The position numbers and the translations under genes were made by a program. This document shows, in pieces, positions 11,432 through 25,800 of a stretch of DNA of 64,000 nucleotides. Positions within the stretch are counted from its first letter, which is position 1; each line of letters starts with the position of its first letter. The notes under the pieces were generated by a model. That model was not told the DNA's origin. It saw only the letters and a program-made list of their open reading frames with translations, and searched no databases. Source of the stretch: Hofstenia miamia (lineage: Eukaryota; Xenacoelomorpha; Acoela); the NCBI GenBank assembly GCA_004352715.1, contig SCFE01000003.1, positions 5,800,644-5,864,643 on the forward strand. Reading direction: 5' to 3'.

Positions 11432-14400
11432 CTAAACACAAGGAGTTTAAAAAATTGAAATTATCCTTGCAAAAGATTTTGACAGTAAGTTTTGAGTGAT
11501 CAGGGGTTTCCTAAACCGCTGATTTTTGGATTGTAATTGAAGTTTTTTGAAGTCATTGAAAAACAATGCCACGATTGACTTTCTATCCAATCCTATGGGA
11601 CAAGGAAAAAGCCTTAATTTGAAATTTTCAATTCTACAGACAATCTAACAATTTTTTTTCAGAGACAAATGAAAAATAATTAAAAACGATGATTTACTTT
11701 TGAAAAGAAATAATGGTGATACAAAAACTAAACTGCTTATAATGCAACTTCAATATCAACTCAATTGTACATACTATATTGAATAGTATTATTTAAGTGA
11801 TAATAATAGTGTTTTTATAGTAATGTTTTTAGAACACCTACGCATCTCAAATTCATCATTTCACTGCTTGGAATTTGCAAAGAATATATAAATATATAAA
11901 TGTTTAGAATGTCAATTGATTTTTATAATAGCATATTGAAACAAATCTATTAACAAAAGAATAGTTAATAATGCTTCTATTGAGACCAAAATACCTGGCT
12001 ATACTTAGGTATACATAAATTTACGATACAAAAATAAATAAACTGTATGATTATCAAGGTTTTGCAGAATTTGATAATAAGATTCAAACAATTATGACAT
12101 GTGACATTAATCTGAAACTTTGATAAAATAATTTTATATTTTTAATTGCATTATTTTTAAATTTTTGTTGAATGTTTTGACATTGTTAAATAACCAAAGA
12201 CAAAGTGACATATTTTTAATAAAAAGTGGTTTATATTTCAGAAAAAGAGGTTTGGTGAGGCGGCAAAATATATGAAAAACTGCATTTTAACATGCTAATT
12301 GATTCAAATGATAGAGGCAGCGATTATTAACGCTGCATATTTTCAAAGCATTTAGGTAAATAAATAATTCATTTTATCTACTTGAAGCATCACATTAAAC
12401 GACTATCATTCTTTTCAGGGTTCTCGAATAACGAATACATCATCTAATGCATTGCTCAAATGCGAAATAATTCCAAAATACGCCTTGATCTAATGAAAAT
12501 ATTGCAAGTCATTATGTCTCTGAGAACAAAGAGACTTGAAACTTTCAAAAGGAGGAACTAGGGCATTAGAGTTAAAACCTGTTAAATAAGAAACAAAGGG
12601 TTATATCAATCGGCATTTTTTAGAGCACGTAAAATATTTTTATGAATATTACTGCATGCATCCAAAACAATTCAAAGTGAAATACAAGCCGTCAAAAGAG
12701 AATAAATATTTATAGAATGCTAGAAGAATTCTTCATAGATCGTTGAAAAATGAAATATTTCCATTGTCAAACTGTTTAACCTAAAAATTGCTGAAAATAT
12801 AAACAAATTGCGGGAATTTGCTTGCAAATTGGGTTAAAATCGGATCCTCGCGTAGGAAGAACAGTTACAAAATGCCGCGTCATCTGCATGATACCAGTCA
12901 ACCACATCCTGTCTATTTACTTCAGTTGACAGCAGAGCAAGCTGTTTTAACAGAATTCATTAGAAAAATATTTAACAAAGATCTGGAAAAAAGCCGCTTA
13001 TTGACAACAGAGGAAATGGTAGGACGGATTAACCATAACAAATACCTCCCAACAGTAATTAAATTATTTTATCACTTAAATCTGCATAAAAGAGAGCTTT
13101 CAAGTAATGGGATTGCGAACAGTGTCCCACCCCGTTTACCCTATTAATAAAAAATAGATTATAGCAGAATTAGGCGTCACCATTCTTATATATTTTAAAT
13201 ATTTCCTTGGTGAAAAAATATTTAATAAGCTTACGAAGTAGGTGTTCTTGGAAAAATGGTAAGACGATCATGCTTTTCTGCGCACACTCTATAATGAAGC
13301 GATAATGTATCTAAGCTACCACAGGCACCTTTATCCACAATTGCTAAATATAATCCCGATGTTTGTTTATTCATCTCTAACCAATAGTAATAGCTTTTGG
13401 AATCCATTGGTTCAGATGAAATAGGTTCCATAATATTTTCTTCCTTGAATTGAAGAATAAACGCAGCAGTGTCTTCTTCTGATCTAATGATCTTATTCGT
13501 TTGTAGAACGTAGAGGTAAAAAGCGTTTTTACATTTTTCACATTCTCTGAATGTCATACTAAATAAGAAATTTATGAATATACTATATATGTACATGCCT
13601 CTATATATATATATATATATAAAGCTGAGAATGATTCTTGAAACAGTTAAATCTTCAGCTGCGTTGGATGTCTCAACTGCTTTGCAGCTAACATAAAAAT
13701 TTCCAATTTAAACAGAATGTAAAATGCTTGCATGTCCATTATTTATTTTTAATTTTGTTTCTTTATACATATTAGAAATGTACTTACATAGAGTGCATGT
13801 TGTATATTTGTTGTAAATTTAGAACGTTGCGCAATTGCTTCTAGGAGTTTCAATTCGAGTATGGCAAATTTTTTAGTGTATTTTAATACCCAACTCACCT
13901 CCTTTCCTCCTCAGAATCAATTAAGAATGCACTAATAACCCGGGGTGAGAAAGGGGGGGGGGTATTACTTAAACTAAAATCAATAAATTTGAATGATAGA
14001 TTCACACAGTAACTTATAATTTATTTTTTTTCCAAATAAGAATTTTTCACACCCAATATTATAAAAAATTAATATAGCAACGCCTTTGTATGAAGATTAT
14101 ATGAAAGGAAACAATTTCATAGTTTGATTAGTAAATATAATAGCAATAAGTAACATCCTGCATTGCACAGCTATATTCCCAGGAGACCAATTACAAGTAT
14201 AGGAATTAGTATTGGTAATTCCTCTTTTGAACGTAATCATTGCTTTTACCTAGGTTCAAAGAGATATTTTTATTACGAATGTCGAAGAACTTATATCACA
14301 AAACGTTGTTTACATTCTGAAACATTCAAACGGACTCCAACAGAGAGTAAGTCTATTTGATTCAATGTTTTTCTGTAAAAGTGAACAGAATTAAACAAGC

Positions 14401-17400
14401 TCTCAATTCTAAATTAAAAATTGGAGAAATAGATTTTTTTATAAAAAGCCTTTAAACTGCTTCTTAAAGCAAATTAGTTAACACTAATCAAATAGTTGAT
14501 ATTCAAACTGTTGGCACAAGTTACTCTTAATAAAACGGTTTTGCGCGTACACCAAAAAAATGGGATGGGGANNNNNNNNNNNNNNNNNNNNNNNNNNNNN
14601 NNNNNNNNNNNNNNNNNNNNNNNNNNNNNNNNNNNNNNNNNCGCACAGTATTTACAAGTTAAAAGGTAAAAAGTTTAATAATCTTGAACTCCCACAACAG
14701 CATTCTGGATCCAAGAAAATGCATTATTGGTTACCAACAGACATTTATAGCAATTTTTATGCAATTGCAATGAAATTGCAGACGCTTTGCACTGAACTCA
14801 CTTGGGCAGACCATAAAAATCATTAAAAATTTCTGACATTCTATTGAAAATGGAGTGGAATTTGATCACTTTTTCAAATATTTTTCAAATGATTTAAGTT
14901 AATAGATATTTATAATGTTAATTCGTAAACATTATTGTATTCGATGTACGTGTAAATATTAAATTTCCTAAGAAAAAAAGAAAAAAGATTTCCCTTTAAT
15001 TTACTTATAATGGATTTCAACGTTTAATCACAGCTACTTTATATTCAATATCATTTGTAAGTGCTCCTCCAAACACTCACTCAAAAATTCTAGCAGAAAA
15101 TTCTTTTAAAATTGAAGAAAAACTCAGTTAAAAGGTTCATGCATTTTCTCTATCATTAAACATCTTTAATTAAATACTCGAAATCCATTTTTACAACTAA
15201 TGTATATCAAAGTAAATTACTAGTCACAACCTTGGTTTGCTAACATAAAGCGCAGATAATTTTTTGTAGCGATTTTAATAGCACTGTCTGAGAAAAATAT
15301 TTCAAAATTTGAAAAGGTCAACCAATTCATTGCAGTCAATGTGGCTTAAAATCATTTTTTATAAAATAAAACTAACAAAAACATGGTTTTTTCAAAAAAT
15401 GTAATGCTTTATTTGTTTTTATGTAGTTTATTTACCCTCGATTTCAATTGCGAAAGTGGCTTAATCCAACCTATATTAAGGATTTCTTGTTACAAAAACG
15501 TTTATTCAAGAATGCTCTTGACACATAATATCGACTGGTTGGAGCACACTTGTGCTAAGTATAAAACTTTTTTTGCCTCGAAATCGACGCTTAGCACAAG
15601 TGCGCAGCAAGAATTCGGTGAGATGACATTTACCCTTTTTATATTGCCACCTATATGTTGGAAAGTAACCAGAATAGCGAAAAACTAATATGTGGATATT
15701 AAAGATGACGCTTCATTCTATAAGAAACATACATAAACTGATTTTCGCCAAAATGCGACTTAGCACATTTGGGGTCCAAGCAGTCGATATATACGCCTAT
15801 CTGGCCATCTCATTGCCAACTGTAGCACTTTCACCCAAGAATGGTTTGCATTTCTGATAATGGTCCTTAATGCATGACTTTCCAACACTGGGTACATAGA
15901 GCGCTTTTAGACTTTAGATACCTGAGAGCGTCAAATGAATGAGGTCGCATGAATAGCGTAAGATAAGAGGCTAATAGATGAAATGAAAAAAACTATTTTA
16001 AACTAGTTTTTTAGCTTGCATAAAAACAGTTTTTTATATTCATGTTTTAAAAGATTTTTAAAACGTACTTCATCCTTATTGTAGTAGTATATTATACACA
16101 TTAAGTTAAATAGAAATTTTCAATTAAATATGAAATAAACAAATTAATAAAAATTGATTCGCTAAAGGTTATTATTGAAATGGCCTAATCTTGGCAAATG
16201 AGTTCGCATCCGGTTAGTTTCATAGAAACTAAGGCTTCGGCTAAACTATGTGATTGGTCACGCGTGATCTGTCACTTATTGATAAAATCACACGTCTAAC
16301 CACCGAGATAATTAGCGATGTGACGTGATTTCAGAACTTTTTTTGCTACCAATCACGTAGTCTAACCGTAGCCTAAGTCTTTATGATCTCGGGTGATTCT
16401 ACCAAAATATGACAGATCACGCGTGACCAATCACATGGCCTAACGTAGCCTAAAGATTGTTGGTGGAATACATTGGGTTGGGACACACCTTTTAACTCGG
16501 TTTTGGAATACACATTGGAAAAATATTTTGTATAACGAAATTTATTAGGTAAATAAAACTTTACTTTTCGTCATATCACCGCTTCTTATCAATGGAATTA
16601 AAACTCTTTTATAAACATGACATTAACAAAGAAACTTCAAAATGTTGATTAAAATTCAAAGTTTTAATTTTTTAATATGTCAACTTTAATTTACAAAACT
16701 CATTCGTAATAATAGAGAGGCAAATTATATTATTGAATTAGTTAAATACAATAGAGGAAACATATTAACTTTTAAAATTGACATTCATGTAACCAACAAT
16801 ATACTTCTCATTGATAAACATTATGCATTCGAATTAATATCAACATTTGTGTTTATTACTTTTACTTATAAATGTCAGAACTTTTTTCTAGAATAGGGTC
16901 TCTCAAATTCTTGATGCACTAGAAATCTTGAGAAGATCAAGGCAGGGATGCGAGAACGATGTTGGGGGGCATCCTACGAAATGAAGTGGATTCATTTTTT
17001 TAAATAAAACCTTTAAATCTGCATTTTTTCGATTTTTTCGTAATATAATATACTTCATTACTTACTCTCATTTTTGGAAAAAATCTGTTTATACCTATCA
17101 GTTTCATTTAAAATGTATATTACTAAGTGTATTAAGAAATAAGAAAATTAGAATAACCCTTTAAAAAATTTATTCAAAAATATGAAACACCTGCATGTAT
17201 CATAAATTTCCAAGCACTGCACGTCTCCTTTCGTGAGGCGATTAATTTATCTTTTTTTATATTGTTATGTATGTAGGGTAGGTCAATTCGGATTTTTAAT
17301 GTCAATCAGTCTTAAATAAAAGGACTTAATATGTAAGTGATACAATTACTATAAAACCCCTGCAACAGATATGTATAGTAATAAAAGCATAGACATAGGT

Positions 17401-19479
17401 ATAAAAATAAGTACAGTTTGTAATGTGTGCATTGTGCAATTCTAATTTTATTTAAGTTATTGCTGTTAGAGTTCAAAAAAATTAATTTATTAACTTAAAT
17501 TTTGGGGGGGGGGAACATATATCTGCCCTGAAGGATTATTGTTGTGGGGCAGCTGCCCCTTTTGCCCCCTAATTTTCTCGTCTTTGGATCAAGGCCCAAT
17601 GTTAGGCATTCATACAGATAGATAGTGTTAATATATCTGAATTGAGACATTTTTATTGTTAAGGTTACCGTTTTGAGGAAATATTTCTATTATGGCTGAT
17701 CATGGATGAATTATTTAATAAAGAAGCGTTTCGACGTGCACCGAGCACTTTGAGAACCCTTGTTCTAGAACACCGAAGCCTCTAGACTTTAACTGAAATT
17801 AAGCACTATTATGTGAAAAAATTAGTTGGAGGACATGGCTACCAAATCGATCGCTTTTGATTTTAAGTAAAAAATAAAACAAACACACAAACACTAATAT
17901 CGGGAGTAACGTTTCATTTAAAACTTAAATGAAAGCGGAGATACTTCGTTCACAATTTAGACATCTTTATATTTTTAAAAGAAACCTTCATAGATTGAAA
18001 ACTGCCTATGCTATTTAAGGTTAATATAATTCAAATAGCTATATATTGGGCCTAAGTGTTGAATTTTGCAAAGAAATGTTAATAATAGGTTAAAATTCAA
18101 AGATAACTAAATGAAAAAATTTAAATGAGGAACAACGCACACTTCTATTATTTTACTAGAAATGAGTCCAAAGTGTAAAATCATGTTGTTACAATATTCC
18201 TTTTAACACTAGAACAGTCATTACTTCTTGAGAATAAATTTACATCTGATGTTTAAATGCGAAAATTATGGAATAGAAACAAAATTTATACAAATAGCAA
18301 ATTCAATGGGATTATCACATAATTGGAAGTATATGTACCTGCTAGTGGTTTTAGTGAATAAATAATGAAGCTAGCAAAAAAGGCTCATGATAAGTATATT
18401 GCTGATATAAGTTAAACCATTCATTAAAAAATGAAAAGATGATAATGGATTTATTTCATGCTTAAAAAACTTAATAGTCTATTATTTAAATTAGGGTTAG
18501 CACAAAAGGGTGGAAACAGAGGAAGCCGAAGGTACCAGTTTCCCCTTAAAATAAACAAAATTCATTAAATGATTCAATAAGAAATTACATACAGAAAGCC
18601 TTATTTACCCAACTATGTCCTTAGCATGTTGTTTTACATTGTCCCCTCAACATAAAATATGTTTTATTGCCTCCTGTTAGCACTCTGGTACTCAGCCCCT
18701 GACATATTCGAAGAACTAGTGATAAAATGCGCACACTTAAACGTGTAATAGATTCTTTTACGATGTGTGAATTACCACCTTGGGGAGCGTACATTCCCAC
18801 TACCCTCTCTTTCTCTCTTGAAATTGCGCGGATAGCGTAACAATTAATTTGGTAGACAAAGCAATAAATAGCGTTCATTGTTCTTAAGGTTTAATTCGCG
18901 AGAAAGGCTATTTGTCCAATTATAATAATTATTGGTATTTCCTATTCAATTTGATTTAGATTTTGCAAATCCAGTATTTCCGTCTTTACAGTAATTGATG
19001 TATTTAGATTTATTCTACATGTAAAATTATATAAATGTCCAGAAATTTGAGGAAGTACTCAGTTACCAACTATATTATGCAATTTTAAATTAGAAAAGAA
19101 CAAAATGAGATGTAAAGTTCAGCACTATAATTATTGTTAAAAATATTTGGTACTTGAGATTGAGTAAATGTATCTAAGGCCCGTCGCACACTGCCGTTAA
19201 GGTAACGCAAACTTAGGCGTTAACGGCAGTGCACGACGGTATTCCTTAAGTTTTCGTTAAGGTTTACCTTAACGGTAGTGTACGACGATCTAGAAAGGGT
19301 AGCACACAGTCATTAAGTTAAGGTTTGTAAACTATCTAATAATTGCAAAACACGAAGTCTGCCTATTTGGAACGGAAAAATGCTCAAATTTGGAACGCAT
19401 TTCCCAATTTTGTTGATAAATGGTTCCACAAATGCCTAATTAATTTAGTTAAGAATACACATTGGATCACTAGACTAAG

Positions 19480-19513
<34 letters not shown>

Positions 19514-22172
19514 CTTATATATATATATATAACGTTAATTCCTAAATATATTAGAAAGTTAAAAAAGCATTTAAAACTTTATAAAGCAAAACGCGAGTAC
19601 ACTATTGTTTTTTTATGTATGTCAATAATATCGTAGCACATTGCGTTTTCTGAACAAATGCAAATTAAGTTATATTTAGATTTAGTAAGTTTTACATATT
19701 TTAATGATATTAGTGTTGAGTCTGGTTAGGATATTTAGATCAGGTGTATCAGGATTAATCAGGTCAGGTTCGAATCATTGTAAATCAGGTACAAGTCAAG
19801 AAGGATCGAAGACAGTTTTGACAATATCCATGTAGTTTGATCCATTCTATATCATCTTGATTTTATTAAATCTAAAAATCTTGAAAAATCAGGATGATTT
19901 TAGTATCAGTACTTTCCTTCATTACGTATGAGAAATGTAGCATAGATTGGCGTTGGTTATACATATATATATATATATATANNNNNNNNNNNNNNNNNNN
20001 NNNNNNNNNNNNNNNNNNNNNNNNNNNNNNNNNNNNNNNNNNNNNNNNNNNNNNNNNNNNNNNNNNNNNNNNNNNNNNNNNNNNNNNNNNNNNNNNNNNN
20101 NNNNNNNNNNNNNNNNNNNNNNNNNNNNNNNNNNNNNNNNNNNNNNNNNNNNNNNNNNNNNNNNNNNNNNNNNNNNNNNNNNNNNNNNNNNNNNNNNNNN
20201 NNNNNNNNNNNNNNNNNNNNNNNNNNNNNNNNNNNNNNNNNNNNNNNNNNNNNNNNNNNNNNNNNNNNNNNNNNNNNNNNNNNNNNNNNNNNNNNNNNNN
20301 NNNNNNNNNNNNNNNNNNNNNNNNNNNNNNNNNNNNNNNNNNNNNNNNNNNNNNNNNNNNNNNNNNNNNNNNNNNNNNNNNNNNNNNNNNNNNNNNNNNN
20401 NNNNNNNNNNNNNNNNNNNNNNNNNNNNNNNNNNNNNNNNNNNNNNNNNNNNNNNNNNNNNNNNNNNNNNNNNNNNNNNNNNNNNNNNNNNNNNNNNNNN
20501 NNNNNNNNNNNNNNNNNNNNNNNNNNNNNNNNNNNNNNNNNNNNNNNNNNNNNNNNNNNNNNNNNNNNNNNNNNNNNNNNNNNNNNNNNNNNNNNNNNNN
20601 NNNNNNNNNNNNNNNNNNNNNNNNNNNNNNNNNNNNNNNNNNNNNNNNNNNNNNNNNNNNNNNNNNNNNNNNNNNNNNNNNNNNNNNNNNNNNNNNNNNN
20701 NNNNNNNNNNNNNNNNNNNNNNNNNNNNNNNNNNNNNNNNNNNNNNNNNNNNNNNNNNNNNNNNNNNNNNNNNNNNNNNNNNNNNNNNNNNNNNNNNNNN
20801 NNNNNNNNNNNNNNNNNNNNNNNNNNNNNNNNNNNNNNNNNNNNNNNNNNNNNNNNNNNNNNNNNNNNNNNNNNNNNNNNNNNNNNNNNNNNNNNNNNNN
20901 NNNNNNNNNNNNNNNNNNNNNNNNNNNNNNNNNNNNNNNNNNNNNNNNNNNNNNNNNNNNNNNNNNNNNNNNNNNNNNNNNATATATATATATATATATA
21001 TTTATATCTCCCGCTAATTGTTTTTTAAAAACCTCATCTGAACCACGTTTCCAAACATAAATCTTTGAAATTTCGCAGGATGGTGTCTCTTTAATTTACC
21101 TACCCCATGGTAAATATATTTAAGTTCGAGTGAATTCTGCGCGAGCAATGGCCAAAAAATAGGGTCTTTGGGGAAAAAGTGCGATTCCCGCTAAATGCCT
21201 TAGAAATTTCAAACCGTTTCCCGCCAAATGCAAGGTTTTTGCATCTTCCATAGCAAAAAGCGGAAAATATATATATATTCGAAATCTAGCAAAGAAATTT
21301 AAGTACTATCATGGAGTTACACACAGTATATATATATATATATATATATAATTGCATACACGAACATTATTATAGTCAAGTTTTGAATTTCTGAGCCATG
21401 GGTCAGAATTCTACGGGTCAAGTCGTTTCATAAGTTAGAATTTTTGACCCACTTTTATATACATAGATATAAATTTGTGAAATGTTTGTAATACCAATTT
21501 TGAAAATAAAAATTTTTCAACACTGCATGTTGTTGGAAACCTATTTTCAATTTTGACGAAAAGGGAAGCTTTTTAGTAAAAAGAGATGTGGATTTTATTT
21601 GGGGGAGAAGTCCCGTCGCTTGTTGTTTCTAAAATCATTATATTGTATATTTCTATATTTTCGGAATATAAATTTATTCATCTAGTGTATTACCACTTTG
21701 CACGCTTTTCCCTTTAATTAACAGCGTACTTAGCTATCATATATGCGGACATTTTTAGTAAACAAAGAATGATTTTGCAATTTTAAATGTCACTATATTT
21801 ATTGAAAATTTTTGCTTCCTTTGATGTTTATAAAATAATGCAGGTCATTCATAGTATGCACAATTTTTTTCTAAATTTGACGCGCATTCAATTTTCATAT
21901 TGGATTACATTAGCAGAAATATCTATCAAAACTGTTTACTCAAATACATCTTTCTAAACATTTATTACACGTTGTTATTACATGTGAAGCCCTTTCTTTG
22001 ACCAATAATATATTAATGGCAATTTTCTTCATCTCTGATCAAAGCAAGTGTAAGATTGTGAGGCTGCAGACCTGAAGAAACTTTTAAATGTTCCTTATAT
22101 TGAATAATTTTACAAAATTGTGCATAATTTTTGTGTAGGGGTATATAAATTCAGACTCAGATTTGGTTTGTT

Positions 22173-22213
<41 letters not shown>

Positions 22214-22767
22214 GATCAGGTCTATCAGGATTAATCAGTTCAGGTTTGAATTATCATAAATCAGGATTGTAGGCAGTTTTGACAATATCCAGTTTGATCA
22301 ATTCTATATCATCTAGATTTTATTAAACCTAAAAATCTTGGTTTTGGTACCAGTACTTTACTTAGCTTCTTTCCTTCATTAATTATGCGAAATGCCGCAT
22401 AGAACACCGAAAATAATAGACGAAAATAACAGTATATATTCTGTATTCTATCTATGTAAACGCCAATCACAACCGTCTTATTGATTTAAGATGAGCTTTC
22501 AGATAATTATAGGGTTAATCTGTTTACCAAATGACCAAATTGTCTCCACTTTCCTCTAAATTACATTAGTAATATATTTGGTGTTTGTTAAATGCTAACT
22601 TAGATTAAATGAACATTTTACTATGGTTACTACATGACTGTTTAAGTCTCACTAAATCATTTATTAAAATGATTTTCTGTTTTTTTAAAATGTTAACTAA
22701 AACCGCGAAAGATTTAATTTTGAATTTCTGCAAGTAATTGTCTTAAATTTCAAGAAGGTCCTTGTAG

Positions 22768-22817
<50 letters not shown>

Positions 22818-25800
22818 GTAACGGGCCTACTGCAGTTAAATTTGTGCAATTAAATTGTAATAATGAATCACCCAATCGTTGAACTCCATTTATCACATAG
22901 TTAATTGGAAGAGTGTCTTGAAACAAACTTTTACTAAATAAAAACAAATTTTTACAAAAGTTTCTTAATTGAATGATTTTTTGAATAATTATGATGACGT
23001 TCCCCTTATCTGACTCATGGAGCTTATGTAATCGGCCATTTATTGCAGCCTTCCAACGATCCATTTAACACTGCGCTTTCTCCCACTTTGTAATCTATGC
23101 ATAGCTACAAATAATTGACACAGGTTCGATATGGAAAAAAAATTCAATTTTCAATTATAAATCAATTATCGGGTGGCATTATTTGCTGTATTTCACTAGT
23201 CGTCTGCTATTTTAATTGCATGTGACCTTATGACTGGACAGTGTTTTCAAAATAATTTTTCATATTATGTTGATTCAGTTGAAATGTATTTTGTAGAAAA
23301 ATATGTGCTTTTAATGCATTCATTTTTTTAAAGAGTAATTTAAAAAGATATCGTTAATAATCAAAGCCTCGATTTCATTATAAAATTCAGAGTGTTCTGG
23401 ACTTTGAGAAGCCTGTTCAGCGTAAGAGTAGATATTTGTTTTGAAATATAGTGCTTTGAAGCCACTCGCGTATGTAGTAAAAACATTCAGTGAAAAAATT
23501 AATGGAATTTTCCTCTTCGGACTCGAATTCAGCTACTTGAATAGAATATTTTTAAAGAGGTACTGAGCAAACGTACTGCTTGAATCCAAGAATGTGGTCA
23601 TAGCCTATTATGTTAATGCTTGGGAAAGAGCTTTTATCAACACCCACGCACAATTCTTTGATAATTAAAAACTTTACTCTTTAAACTTTTGAAAGTTCTT
23701 AGGCATTTGGAAAGTAATCTTACATACATTCAAACTAAGTTTGCATGTTGATTGATTGTAGTACATAACTAAGCATTTCAATGCTAATTTTATTTTATTG
23801 TTTAGTGGCAAGAAAGTCAAAACGAAAATGAACTTTTTACGGTATGTGATGCTTCTGCGATTGACGAACCAGAAAACTGGTTGATATCCGATTACATTGA
23901 TCGCAAAGATGCTTTGCTCTTATATTTTACAATAAGGTACGATTTCCAAAAAAAATTACAATTATGTATATTACTTAGCCCGAGCCGAGTATGTTACCAA
24001 TATAAGCCTATAATATATAGGTCTAATGTGAGCCGGCCACTAAGAAATTGAATCGCATGATAATTAAATTTTAGTTATATAGTGCATATTGTAGTTCTTA
24101 CAATTTTATTTAAAAATTAGTAACAATGCATTAGAAACTATAATTTGTACTTAAGTTTCTTTAATGCAGGCAGATGTCTTTCGTTGTCATATCATTTTAG
24201 TATGTAAAATATAATTTTGGGCTTGATTAAAATTGTATATGGAACAAGCTGGGTATCTACTTGCAGTGTAGAAATGGGTTGGGATGGACTTTAAACTTAG
24301 GTTTATTTCCAAGTTCTAATCTTAAACTCCAAAAATGCTAAAAAGCAGCTATGGTTTCTACAAAAAAATTTTAAATAGTCAACTCATCCATATCCAAAAT
24401 CTGAACCTGGTGCTCCTCAATGGGGTTCAGGCGGTCTATCCACAGAAAAAAGGTAGCTGAGTTTGGCTGTTGTTTCCAGAGGAGTTAGAATCCATGATTA
24501 TCCAAACTTTAATTATGGTGATAATTTGAACGCATTGCAGAAAATCATTTAAATTTTGTTAACATCTTCAAGTTATTTAGGCATAGCTATAGAATTTAAG
24601 ACAGATGTTCACACTTACATGGAACAGTGAATGTGTAATATCACACGATTTCCAAATTTTGTAATAGGCTTGCAGAAATTTGTTTAAAAATGTGCCCTTA
24701 AGGGGACACAGGGCAAAACTCTATCGACTGAAATGCACTTAGTCTAAGGATTTAAGCCACACAAAATCGGAGCTTGAATTTTGGAATTGCCTTTTGATTA
24801 AGTGTTAGGCGTAATTACATGTACTCTAAGGGCAACCTTCGATCGTAATCATTGTGATTTCATCATAGGGAATTAATTTATTGAAACGAATATGATATCG
24901 GAAGTAGATCGATTTTAAACAAAAAATTATGAAATTAATTATGCATTTGATTAATAATCTGTTCCAATGCTTGCCCACCGCGAAGGAAGGTCAACAATAT
25001 TATAAAAATTTTATTGTAATAAATTAATGAGATATCTCGACACAAATTGCGTTTATTTCTCACTTGACTGCTTCTCGTAATCTCCTTACAATGATAAACT
25101 CGCAATTAAATTCAACTGCTTATGAATTCCAATCAATATTTCCTTGAATTGAATTAAATTGCATATTTGTGTTTCTTAAAACTGGTTCAACTTCAAAGTC
25201 CCATCGTTTTCATAAGTGGTTTTACGAAAATAAATACAAATTTTCCCAGGAGAAATGTCAATTTTGAAAATTTTCAAAAAATTTAAAAAAAGAAAACTTT
25301 CATTTTTTTGTACTCAAAATCAGAGAAAATTTAAAAGCAAAAGAAAGTCACTAAATATCATAAAACATGCAAAACATACGCATAAATCAGTCAGATTTTT
25401 AATTGATGTAAAAATATTTTTAACGATTTTAGATTTTTCAATTACCAATTTAAGTTTAATAAATCAATACATAGTCATTCTTATTATACATTGGAGACTC
25501 AACCAGTTTTGGATGTGAGGTCAAGGCCAATTAAAGTAGTATATTACGTATTCATGATGTTGCATAAGCTAAGATTTGGTTTTTCAGGCAGGCTAAGTGT
25601 ATTCAATAAGGCACAATTATATTTTTCTTTAAATTTCAATTATAGATATCATTTAAATCTAAATTGTTTTAAAATTCTTGTAACGTGTAACAATCAATAA
25701 CTGGTTTAATTATTTAGGTCTGCAAATTTTTATAAAGAATCACATATTAATACAACCGAAACTTTAAACTTATAAAAAAGACAGTGAATTCGTTGTTTCT

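Noticed and set aside
11110-11439. 109-codon minus-strand ORF as one protein
   Set aside because: Only 11265-11431 is Eph exon; the rest is intron and (AT)n translated past a clear GTATGT donor.
15383-15688. 101-codon ORF with a signal-peptide-like start
   Set aside because: It runs into one arm of a foldback MITE and lies antisense in an Eph intron, so the frame is probably chance.
18621-18878. 85-codon minus-strand ORF
   Set aside because: No recognisable motif and no splice or start context; it follows a piggyBac-like fragment and is probably repeat-derived.
19894-21060. Long ORFs across the N gap
   Set aside because: They consist almost wholly of undetermined bases between (AT)n tracts; the same holds for frames over the other gaps.
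25255-25700. ORFs of 87 and 69 codons, also mirrored at 28137-28582
   Set aside because: AT-rich, Lys/Phe/Ile-heavy chance frames; their exact duplication only reflects the palindrome.
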